From Beroe ovata (taxonomy: Eukaryota > Ctenophora > Nuda > Beroida > Beroidae): 24,540 nucleotides of DNA. The stretch covers positions 16,110 through 40,649 of the forward strand of contig CAMPET010000182.1 in assembly GCA_946803715.1 (NCBI GenBank), in the 5' to 3' direction. The notes below the pieces were generated by a model. The model made no database searches, was not told where the DNA came from, and saw only the letters and a program-made list of their open reading frames with translations. The position numbers were made by a program, and so were the translations under genes. Shown piece by piece: positions 1 to 9,929 of this stretch; the stretch's first letter is position 1, and each line of letters begins with the position of its first letter.

Positions 1-130
1 GTGTGTGTGTGTGTGTGTAGATTCATGATGGACTGAAAAGGTCACGTGACTATTATTTTGAACCAATCAGAGCGTTGCATTTGAGAACCCTCAGCGGGTG
101 TGTGTATGAGAGAGAGTGCGTGTGTGTGTT

Positions 131-165
<35 letters not shown>

Positions 166-178
166 CAGAGAGAGAGAC

Positions 179-209
<31 letters not shown>

Positions 210-250
210 GAACCAATCAGAGTGTTTGAGAACCTCAGCGAGTATGTGTG
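1..250. repeat. GT and GA microsatellites with flanking direct repeat
   Basis: A GT run fills 1-18. A compound (GT)n-(GA)n-(GACA)n tract lies at about 104-210. The tract is bracketed by two copies of one unique segment: 61-103 (aaccaatcagag, then ttgagaac and ctcagcg) and 211-247 (the same motifs with a 5-bp deletion and a few changes). The microsatellite therefore sits between, or grew inside, a short direct duplication. The apparent reading frames here (His/Thr/Leu/Ser on one strand, Cys/Val and Arg/Glu on the other) are translations of the repeat and not genes. Confidence 0.9.
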
Positions 251-659
251 TCTGTGTAAACAGTGGTAACTGGCAAGGAGATGACTGATCAATTTTCAAT
301 GATGGTAATTTCCATATCGACAATGTCGGTATCATCTATGGAGTTCCACTGAACCTACTCTCTTGACTGACACAAGTGCAGACATGGCCTAAAAACGTCT
401 TCGATAGGCCTTCAAAATGTTCCAACTCTAAGTCTAATATAATCAAGGGAGGTACGGAGCGCGCGCCGCGCTAGTATACGTGCGCGCGAAATATTTAAAC
501 TGTCCGTTTCGTCATATTCAAACGCCCTCGCGCGCACCTTACACGGAGTAAAATATTTCCAAGACTCAAGCATAAATGAGGGAATGTGTTTGTGAACACG
601 AAATCGTTCCATCCACTGAAATGACAGATCTGGTTGTTGACCTCAGCCTTGATCTTTAG
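251..659. other. Intergenic, one CG-rich patch
   Basis: No gene is seen. At about 454-540 there is a patch of alternating CG (gcgcgcgccgcg and tgcgcgcga motifs) in otherwise AT-rich DNA. It resembles patches near 2800, 3040, 9390, 15210, 15380 and 20945. Confidence 0.5.
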
Positions 660-1124
660 TTAGCCACACAAGTCTCAAAGCCCATCCAAAGTGTCTTCGC
701 TGACAGATTAAAGTCCTTGATGATCCCACTCTACAAGAGCATGGTGAGAAGTAGATTGGAGTACTCGTGCCCAGTCTGGAATCCCACAACCATTGCTGAC
801 ATCAAGAAGCTGGAGTCGACACAGCGTGTCTTTACCAGACACATCTCTGGCTGTCATGGGCTCTCCTACTGGGAAAGACTCAAGTACCTCGATCTGATGT
901 CACTCCAAAGAAGAAGGGAGTACTATATCATCATCCATGTCTGGAAGATCATCCATGGTGCTGCTTCTGACGACATCGGACTGAAGTCTCGGAACAAGAT
1001 GTCACGTCCCTCCCAAGGAAAGCTCCTGCAGCCGCCAAGACCACATTATACGATTCCTCGTTCACTTAGCTCTAAAGTCAGATATCACGTGGCTATGTAC
1101 TGTTATGTGGTCACAACTCGCTAA
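660..1124 (+). mobile_element. Non-LTR retrotransposon fragment, end of reverse transcriptase ORF
   Basis: An open frame from just after an in-frame stop at 657-659 to the stop at 1122-1124 reads like the C-terminal part of a LINE ORF2 protein. Visible motifs in order are SRLEYSCPVWNP, then KKLESTQRVFTRHISG, then SYWERLKYLDLMSLQRRREYY and VWKIIHG. The Y-x-x-x-VW-P motif, followed by the 'IE.vQR.FT..I.G' and 'RL..L.l.sLe.RR' motifs, is typical of CR1/Jockey/RTE-like elements downstream of the catalytic region. The endonuclease and the catalytic YADD-type motif are absent, so this is a dead 5'-truncated copy. The last about 40 codons diverge from the family pattern and may have drifted. The clade cannot be settled without a search. 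Confidence 0.85.
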
Positions 1125-1479
1125 ACACAGCACTCCCCCAGCTTTACAACAGTTATCCTCAGTTGTGACATTTCTGCTCAAACATATCTAAACCGATCTT
1201 CAGCTGTCTTATAATAATCTATACCTGATCTACCGATCTACCTATAGTATGTCAGTAGAAGACAAGATGTGTGTTCATGCTACATCCTACTTCTAACTGC
1301 AACAGGAGGCTGGTTTGCAAGGAACCACAGGATTTCAAGTATAGGGCAAGAATCTCCCCCTTAACCAGTGTGTCAGAATTTTTTATTCATTTGAGTTTTA
1401 CTTCTATTCCAACAGCTGTATAGTCAATGACTGGAATTGAAGGATTCAGGTAAAACGCCATTGACGGTTAAGGAAGTGT
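1125..1479. other. Intergenic, nothing recognised
   Basis: AT-rich sequence between the retrotransposon fragment and the SINE-like element. It may hold the 3' untranslated tail of the LINE copy, but no poly-A or simple-repeat end was identified. Confidence 0.4.
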
Positions 1480-1697
1480 AAGGAAGGTACTTTATTTGCT
1501 CGAAACTTCGCTGCAATTGAAGGTCCTCATCTAACCCTCCCATACAGTTTCCTGTACGCTAGGTTGAGTGAACCGTCACGCTGCCTAGGTTTGAGTTGAA
1601 TCTCTCACCCTGAGCTGAGAAGTGCGGTGTCCGGAATTTGAACTCAGGATCCCTCGATCTAAAGTCCGGTGCTCATACCACTAAGACACTCAACCAA
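1480..1697 (-). mobile_element. tRNA-derived SINE-like element
   Basis: Read on the minus strand from 1697, the sequence begins like a tRNA: GGTTGAG-TG, then a box A-like TTAGTGGTATGAGC (about 1671-1684), an anticodon-like arm (CCGGA-CTTTAGA), and a box B-like GAGTTCAAATTCC (1633-1645). The anticodon stem has two mismatched pairs and the apparent anticodon would read a stop codon, so it is not a working tRNA. About 150 bp of non-tRNA body follow (through 1480), ending with GCAAATAAAGTACCTTCC. A tRNA head, a body and an AATAAA-like tail are the layout of a SINE. Boundaries and target duplications were not determined. Confidence 0.6.
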
Positions 1698-3862
1698 TTG
1701 CAGCTTAACCTCAGACAGTAGCGAATTTTTATTTGGAGAATGAAACTTGTTTTGCCTGGAAAATGGTTGAGCCAGCACTTATTTTGGAATTGGCCCACAG
1801 TCATCCACATGGGTGGACAAATGCTTTGATCTAGACTGATCAGTTTGAAGCATTTAAGGGGCTAGATAACCAAGTTAGGAAGCATAGAACAGCCTGTTAA
1901 AAGCCTGTGAGCAACTTGTGAGCAGCTTGTAAGGGGCCTGTGAAGAGAAAGTCTGGTATTTGACCCCCAAAATCTAACATACCGCCAGAGTCAGGGGTAT
2001 GAAATGAATAAGAAAACATTTTACATTTAATACTTGCATTCGCTCTCCAAATCCCCAATGGTTTATGACAAACAGGGTGATTTGGTTCAATTAGAATTGC
2101 CATTTGCTTCTGAAGACAAGACCTATAGGAAAAGAGTGTGTCTGCAGGGTGGACCAGGTGAAAGGCAGTTACTGTGGAAGGAGACACTGCTGACTGACTC
2201 AGTTACTCCAGAGTAGTTGGTGTGACCTTATCCACTCAAACAAAGAGATCATTTCAGGTATCCTGGTTATAGGGAAGCATAGTATTGGCTTTGTATGGAG
2301 CTTTGTACAAAAGTATGGGCACAGTTCTTATGAAGTTATAAGGTAGAAGCATGAGGGAGTGGCATTCGACGAGGGAAATGGAACTATTGAATGTGATTAA
2401 GCTATCAACTTTAGTGACAGGGTGGTCTGTACAGAACCTCATAGTTTCAGTTCCTTGTATAAGATGCCATAGAGCAAGAATCTCCACTGTGTTCGCTAAC
2501 TCATGCAGACAAAAAGCATCAATGTGATTAGGCTATTAACTTCATTGACAGAGTGGTCAGTAATAAGTCTGCTAAATCACTAAACTAAAATAACCTATTT
2601 TAACAAGAACAATAATAATGATCTATCTAGCAAGAACTATGAATCACTAATATAGTCAAATGCTGCGCGCGACAAAAAGCGTCTCTTTTTTGACCCCAAA
2701 TTTATTATTCCTCGACATGATAATAACCCATTCAAAAAAACATTTTTGTGTCGATTTCATTCCATGCGCCACATGCAGCTTCAGAGCGGGTCGCTTTTCA
2801 CGCCCGCGCGCCGCGCCACGCAAAAATCTTTTTTGTTCCCGCGCTGCGTGACCCAAATACTCCGCGCGTGGTTTCTACGACTTTTCAGTTCACTGAGTAG
2901 AATAGGGGCGCGCAACGTGTGCACAATCTTTTTATACTTGCTGAATTGTTTTTTGTGATCAATTATACATGATATTTTAATGGAAAAGTTGAATTATAGA
3001 CATAATATCTCGGCCTGTTTCGGCCTTCGATGAAGGCGCGCGCGCCGCGCGCGAGAAACTTAGGTCAGATAAAATCTGACAACTTCAGAAACTCGTCGCG
3101 CGCAGCAATAAGCATAATGTACAAGCATGGTGTGAAACTACAAATTTTCTTGAGTATAATAAGTTTGTTAATATTTTAGAAAATATGTTTTTGTAATCAT
3201 TTCAATTGATGTAGATTTTGTAACGATTTTGGCGCCCATAATTTAACAGGCATGATGTTAAAATTGTGATTCAGTAGATCCAGTGAATTCAGAAGATCCA
3301 GGTATTAAATCCTATTTTCTATCAAAATTTTCTATCAAAAAATGTCTTATAAGAATGTTTACTTCCTGAAGTACAATAATTCATATTGCACTTGAGAGCA
3401 GGTAACAGGATCAGAATTCTGAGATATGATCATATGAAAGAGATAAGAGAAACCTGTGATTAGAAGGGTGTAAGAAGAAGAATAATAGTAGATAACATCA
3501 AAAATTAAAGAACAGATAAAAGACCAATCAAAATGGGAGTCAAAGCTTATTCAACTCTTAATGAGGAAGATTAGATAGTCTTACAAGTTTCTCAGAACTT
3601 TTATATTTAAGAAACATAGCAATCCTTCACTTAAATTAGGTACTCTTGATTGTACAGAAGTGAATTTTTCAATATACATTATTTACTGATGCAAGTTACT
3701 GGGGACCAGTGATTACTATGTTGTATACATTTATTAACAGGATATGGAGTTCAATAGTTCATGGTAATGTGAATCATGTCTCTAGCAGCTCTTAAGTAAT
3801 TAGATTTCTAGTCACCTATACTTATACTCTGATATAATCTGATTGATTTAGCATGTTGGCAT
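1698..3862. other. Intergenic; short internal repeats and CG-rich patches
   Basis: No convincing gene. Two related segments lie 129 bp apart: 2391-2432 (aatgtgattaagctatcaact, then gacagggtggtc) and 2520-2561 (aatgtgattaggctattaact, then gacagagtggtc). CG-rich stretches occur at about 2660-2680, 2800-2880 and 3035-3056 (ggcgcgcgcgccgcgcgcg). 3060-3860 is plain AT-rich DNA that probably includes the 3' UTR of the minus-strand gene ending at 3863. Confidence 0.5.
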
Positions 3863-4645
3863 TCATCCTGCATTCCTCTTATTGGCATGTCTTATTATAC
3901 ACTCCCGTATGATTATGACCATGAGAAAAAGCACCAAGCCAAGTGTCAAGGGAAATATAACATTCAGGAGCATACCTGAGAGGAGAATTTTCTTGTTAAT
4001 GACTCACACAATATACAATAGATAATATACAGGTCGTTGTGTCTAGAGTCGTAACTGGATAGCAAGGGGTCATTCATGCATGACATTAACAGTAAAACTT
4101 ACGTCCTGTATGTGTATATCTGAAAACTCTCACAACTTCTCGCTTGTAACAATCATGTAGAATTGCATTTCTTGTTTCATTGTTCCTGTTGAACTTCTTG
4201 CTGTGCCTCAAAGCTGCAGTTTCAACACAACTCCTGAATTTAACTTCTGTGTTGTTGGAAGGCGTGATTTCAGGGTATACTTCCTTGCCATCAACTGAAA
4301 AATAGCGTTCACAATGAATGGGGCTTTGAACCATTAGTTGAAGAGAATCCTGCTAATTCTATTAATGGATGTTGAATGATATCACCTACATGCAAGAAAC
4401 TTGTCCATTATTTGATTGACTGACTGGGTAGAAGCTGGGATGACTGTTGTCTCTGAATGTGTAACTGCCCCATTGCCCTGACTCTCTGTCCCCTTAACTT
4501 CTTGCTCCATTGTCCTTCTTGGATCAAATGAAGTTGTGTGGTATGGGCCTTCGGTCCTCTTTACAAATCTAAAGTTCAAGTTTTCTGTCCATGAAATGCG
4601 GATCATCATTACAAAGTTGAGATGAAGCAGCCACAAAGATCTCAT
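3863..4645 (-). CDS. Predicted small type I membrane protein, three exons, unrecognised
   Basis: Not recognised as a known family. Three minus-strand exons join in frame: 4645-4390 (ATG, ends phase 1 at gcat/gtaggt), 4294-4103 (acceptor tttttcag, donor gtaagt, phase 1-1, 64 codons) and 3975-3863 (acceptor cctctcag, stop TGA). The product is 186 aa. Residues 1-20 (MRSLWLLHLNFVMMIRISWT) could be a signal sequence. A Ser/Thr/Glu-rich stretch follows, then a segment in exon 2 with two cysteines and two N-glycosylation sequons (NNT, NET). Exon 3 encodes a hydrophobic helix at about 151-172 (starting MLLNVIFPLTLGLVLF) and a basic tail RHANKRNAG. The topology is inferred: signal, ectodomain, membrane span, about 14-residue cytoplasmic tail. 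An acceptor-like site (ctctcaattcag) directly before the ATG suggests a 5' UTR intron or a missing upstream exon. The gene lies head to head with WDR20. Confidence 0.62.
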
Positions 4646-5134
4646 CCTGAATTGAGAGAATCTAACTGAGCCAAAAATAATTTATAGAAATGTGAAACCA
4701 ATAATTGAATCCTGTTTGGAGTGCTACATATCAGTGCTACATCAGTTGACAAAATGGCAGATCTCGCACACGACTACGCTTCACACTGTGGCGTCAAGAA
4801 CAGCAAGGGTATATTGCTAATGATGTAAATTGAGAGAAGTGTGCATCTTTCATTACGTTATTATCGCCAAATGTTTAGATAACATGTAACCGTGTGTCAA
4901 TAAAACTCAAAACGTAGAGAGATTCGCTAAACGCAACCTTTTGTTATACATGCAGTTGTGAAAGCAAGGTTTTTCATGAAACATTCATTTAATTGTCAAC
5001 CAACATTTTAATGACTAATTCTTTCTATAGGCGCGTATGGAATGATGGAGGTGGCAAAAACGTAGGTCGTAGGATGATCGACAGAAACTAGAACATTCGA
5101 CATCCGGAGATCATCTCGACGAAATGGAGCGATA
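4646..5134. promoter_or_regulatory. Divergent intergenic region and WDR20 leader
   Basis: The minus-strand membrane-protein start (4645) and the first plus-strand ATG (4754) are 108 bp apart, so one short region probably serves both genes. On the plus strand, 4754-4808 followed by 5031-5065 form a spliceable 29-codon reading frame (MADLAHDYASHCGVKNSKG, then AYGMMEVAKT, stop) using donor g/gtatat and acceptor ttctttctatag. The same second exon would carry the WDR20 start at 5135, so this may be an upstream ORF in the WDR20 leader. A second mini-ORF, atg-gag-cga-taa (5124-5135), overlaps the WDR20 ATG. No TATA box was recognised. Confidence 0.4.
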
Positions 5135-8100
5135 ATGGCAGGTAATGAGACTCAGCCAGTTAATCATCCACTCAATTAGTGATATATATATGTGTGTGTA
5201 TCGGTTGATTAGCTCGACTGTGATATGTATGTGTTAATTCCGTATTATAACCCTTGTGACGATGCCGCGGGTAATTGGTCTCGATGCTATTTATATCGTC
5301 TAGATCGATGATCTTGTTGGAAAATGGGTTGAAGGTGGCGCTCTTATACGCCATGATCTTATTGATCTAGAGTAGTGGATGCAGCAACTTTTCCCTGACA
5401 GGCTCTTACTAAGGAACCTAATTAGGGACTTGAAGCTTTGAAAAGGACTTGATCTAAGGAATTGTTTGAAAGGGGTAAACAGACATCAGACTCAAGTCTC
5501 GGACTAAGATGCCTGTTTTCTCACAGGGACATGCAGTAGCAATGGTGTTGATATTATAAAGGAGCACTTTAGGACGAGCGAGGGAATTTACAAGCTTGTG
5601 CACCATGTCGCATTCTATACCGTGCTCGGGCTCAAACACCCCAAGTGAGTAGCAAATTCATGGATCTGTTGATCGGATAAGCTCATTTATTTTCATTTCC
5701 CGATCCTTTGCGATAAGAGTTCCTAACATTGCTAGTCAAGCTGTTATGGTGTTTGAAGCCATGAATTTCTCCATCAATAACAGGGACATCATTCCCAATT
5801 CAAACTCTCTCCTCGTCAGAATGCCCCTGCCCCGAATCACTCTCTTCACGATCAAAGATCAGTTTGGCAGCCGAGAGAAGATAATATACAATTTGACACG
5901 AGACCTGTATCTCCTAAATGCTTCTGATCTCCAGCAGGTTAGTAATACGGGGGGGGAGGAATCGCGTAGGTGTGAATAAACGTACAGCATGTGCCTAGCC
6001 TGGCGTACAGCATGTGCCTAGCCTGGCGAACACGGTGGAGATCCTTGCTGTACGACATGTCAAATTTCTGATTCAAAAGAAATGTGAGGATATGCGGAAA
6101 AAATACCAGAAAAATAGTACAAATATCGAAATCATATCCGAAGAACCATGATTATGTAAACTGTTGCCTCGCCTATAATAATACGACGTTGATGACGAAC
6201 CAACACGCGCGCGTCATGTTGATTTTACGATGAAAACATCTGTCCATGTAATAATCCCTGGGATCGAAGATAACTAGTTTACTACCGGGCAAACTAATTG
6301 GAGATACACTAATCACGAGTGTGTGTGTGTGTGTGTGTGTGTGTCTCTCTGTGTCTGTGTGTGTGTGTCTGTGTGTGTATGTGCCTGTGTATGTGTCTGT
6401 GTGAGTGCGTCTGTGTCTGTGTCTGTGTGTGTGTGTCTGAGTGTTGGTTCTGCGTACAATTTCGACAGAAAACAACGAGATGGGAGTGGAATAATTGCGC
6501 TGCCACCGCGAGAACCACGAACCTAGGCTAATTAGGAACCCAATTAGGTTTACACTTCACTGAGACCCTAACAAGGACTCTAATCATATATATGGGACCC
6601 TAATCAGGCTGTAACTCTCACCTGCTACAGATAGACGTGGAGAGGAGTGTCCAAGGGAAGCACACGTTCAAAGACAAGTGTCCAACCTGCCATGACGTAA
6701 ACCTTCTCACCAGGTAACTTCTCACGTGTCTTGTTACCATGGTTACCATGGTTACCATGGTTACCAAGTGGTGTAGTATGTGTTGCCGTGAGATAACGTG
6801 TCGTTAGATGGATGTCTAAGCTAGGGCGGACAATGATTTCTGCTGTAACTATAGATATGTTGTACGAATTAGCAATAATTGATGAGCGAGCAATGTATTC
6901 CATTAAAGCGATGTTAGGCATTGGATATTGTACTGTGTTAATTGTACAGTGTACAATTTATCACATCTCCATAACCTGTAGGTTCATTGAGAGGTATTTC
7001 ATTGTGTGCTGTATATCGATGGCAATTGTACAGCATACATGTGTACAGCATACATGTGTACAAGGGTGTACATTGTACACCCTTGTACATTTTACCACAT
7101 TGTAGTATTGCACTGCTGTTAAACAGTATACTACCATGATGGATGAAAATGATGTTATCTTAGATTAAGATCCGAGAAGCGAGATATTTTTAATTTAAAC
7201 CCAGAACTGTTGAAAAACACGAAAACCACCTCTTCATTATATGAGTGATTTCGATCAGCCAATCACAGCACTCCATTTCTCAATCCGTGTTCGCAGTGAG
7301 TGTGAAGTTGTTGCCTGACATTATAATCAAATATGAATCATCTACAGATCTTAAATAATCACCTAAAGCATGCTTATTAAGGAGTGTATCAGTGTTCAGA
7401 GTCGTAAGATTACCCAAATCACAAATTTCCAATCTCATGATTGATTACTCCTTCACAAAAGATACATCTCGAGATAGAACAATCAAACAGCTGATGAATA
7501 GATTCGATCAACATATAAACACAGTGCGATCTAAATGATTGTACAAATATCACGAGATCACACGACTAGTGATCCGAGCATGGGCTAAACTGGGTGTTTT
7601 AGTGACGGGAATTTGACCGTAATTTCCCATTATTTTGTATACCTGCCAGGAATTTTGGGAGTTTCACAACTGAATCCGTCTCAAAAATGTATTCAAGTGT
7701 CAGGAGATGCTCGATTAAGAGAAGTTTGAGTGACAAAACCGAAGTGGAAGAAGGAAGAGAAGACAACGCGTAGAGGAAGAGAAAATTCACGAATTCTGAT
7801 CATTCCGTGACATTCACTGTTTGGTCTAAACAGCATTTCTAATCGGAGAGAGAGAGAGAGAGCTGGTCAATAAATATATACATCTTTCTAGCTGCATCAT
7901 TTGTATACGAAAATCTGTGTGTTTGGGTCTGATCAGGCTAATTAACGGTTAATTAACGGTATCATACTGGTTTATGATATCATGAGGGAAATTGTGGAAA
8001 ATGATTTTTGGTCGATGAAGAATAATTCCACATATTTCCTATCCTACCAACTAAATAATATAACCGAATAATATAACCCCACTCAAACAACTGGTAATCA

Positions 8101-9834
8101 AATTTTGCCTCATTCCCTTTTCGTCATATGTGCTGCGGAAATGGGTAATTTGCTACAATTTGCGTCAATGTTAACTCATTGTCCCAAATAACAAGTGTTT
8201 AATTGGACAAAATACGTAAGAAGTTTGCATAATTCTTTGTAAATCTGCGTTCATGAGAATTGAAGATTCGGAAAGTTCTAGATTTAGGTAGATTGAGATT
8301 TGAGGTAGGTAGAAATACCATGAGCAATGTTCTAGATGAATCACATGAATTCGACTGTCAAAACAGCTACTTAAATTGACCAGTTTTGGGCGGGCGTGTC
8401 ATGGATTTCATTAATACGCTTCTTAACATCACTAACATGATCTTAGTTTGTTCCCATCTCGACTCTCTCTCTCCCCATTACTCTCAGATCTAAAGACAGT
8501 GTTCAGCTGTTAGTGGGGACTACAGACGGGCAAATACACCTCATTAACCCCATCAAATGGGAATTCGTGAGAATATTCAATGAAAACGTGAGACATTGTT
8601 ATTCGAGTATAATCTTTGATGATGAGTTTGTTTGGAGATAAACCGTGTTAATTTCACATTCTGATATTCGTCGAACACTTATTATTCATTTCAAGCACAC
8701 CAAATCCTCGTTACTGAAAGAGACACTACTGTTTCAGTACGCTGTGGAGAATGGGGAAAGTAGTGTCACGTGTGTCAAATGGATCCCAGGCTCTGAAACA
8801 CAGTTCATAGGTCAGAGGGTCTCCTCGTTTATCACGTGACAGCGATTATCTATTGACATTAATGTATTTTAGTTTGTATTTGAATATTCAAAAATTCCAA
8901 AAGAATTCCAGGAATTAACTAACTGACACGTGATGTTAGAAATTTGAGACCCTTTCTTCAAAAATTGAATGTCTTTAACTTACATGTTTCTATCTTAGTT
9001 AAGCATTGTCTATTCCGTTGTTTCAGCGTCCTACTCCAGTGGTAACATGTACATTTTCAACACTACATCCTGTGCTAAAGCATCAATCAATGAACCAACC
9101 CTTACCTTCACCCTGTCCAAACAAGGAGACAGCTTCAATATACTCGTGGTAAGTGGTTAAGTGGTGTCAAGCTGCGGTATGGTGTCAGGAAATGGTGTCA
9201 AGGAGGTGTGATGTCAAAACATCAATTGCCAGTGGCACTGACTTTCAATTGTCCTGTAATATGGTACTTGGGACCGCGAAAATCATGTTGATACTGGGAC
9301 ATAATCGGAACATTAACTAGCGACTAGCAAAATGATCTCCAAATCCAGTGAAAAGTGCTTGCAAATGTTGTTTTGGTTGACGGTCGCGGCGCGCGCTTGC
9401 GCGACTTTCGGAATTTTGCATTTTTCTGTGCATCTTTGGGAAAAATGTAAACAAAACACGATTTCTCGCATTTCAGTATCGCGGCAAGAACCGAAACAAA
9501 GAAATCGTGAAGTGGGAGCTAAGGTGTGGTGTCATTCATGAGTTCAGCTTCTCCCCAGACACCAAACATTTAGCTGTGGTTTCACAAGACGGATTCTTAC
9601 GCGTCTTCGATTTTACATCGTAAGTTACGTCTGCTTTAACCGCCCTGACCATGCATAGATTTCATAGTCGGGTGTCAGTATTTTTAGCTTCGTTTAATGG
9701 TGCGGGTCCTATTAGCCATTTAAGGGCTAATTGCTAAATAACGCGTATTTTTACAGTGAGGATCTGGTATCAGCTATGCGGAGTTATTTCGGCGGCATTC
9801 TATGTGTCTGCTGGAGCCCAGACGGGAGGTAAGG

Positions 9835-9869
<35 letters not shown>

Positions 9870-9890
9870 TGAGGGANGCTGGGTTTGGGG

Positions 9891-9929
<39 letters not shown>

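Noticed and set aside
42-335. Overlapping ORFs rich in His-Thr, Cys-Val or Arg-Glu here, at 6173-6531 and at 9774-10016
   Set aside because: They are translations of GT/CA and GA microsatellites in several frames and strands and lack non-repeat coding signal.
1623-1697. A functional tRNA gene (minus strand) with a stop-reading anticodon
   Set aside because: The anticodon stem has mismatches, the acceptor ends do not pair well, and a SINE-like body follows; a SINE head fits better.
2656-2958. Short ORFs on both strands around the CG-rich patch
   Set aside because: Open frames arise from the base composition. They overlap on both strands and show no protein-like pattern.
7599-7790. 63-codon minus-strand ORF in WDR20 intron 4
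   Set aside because: No recognisable motif or splice context; length is within chance for this composition.
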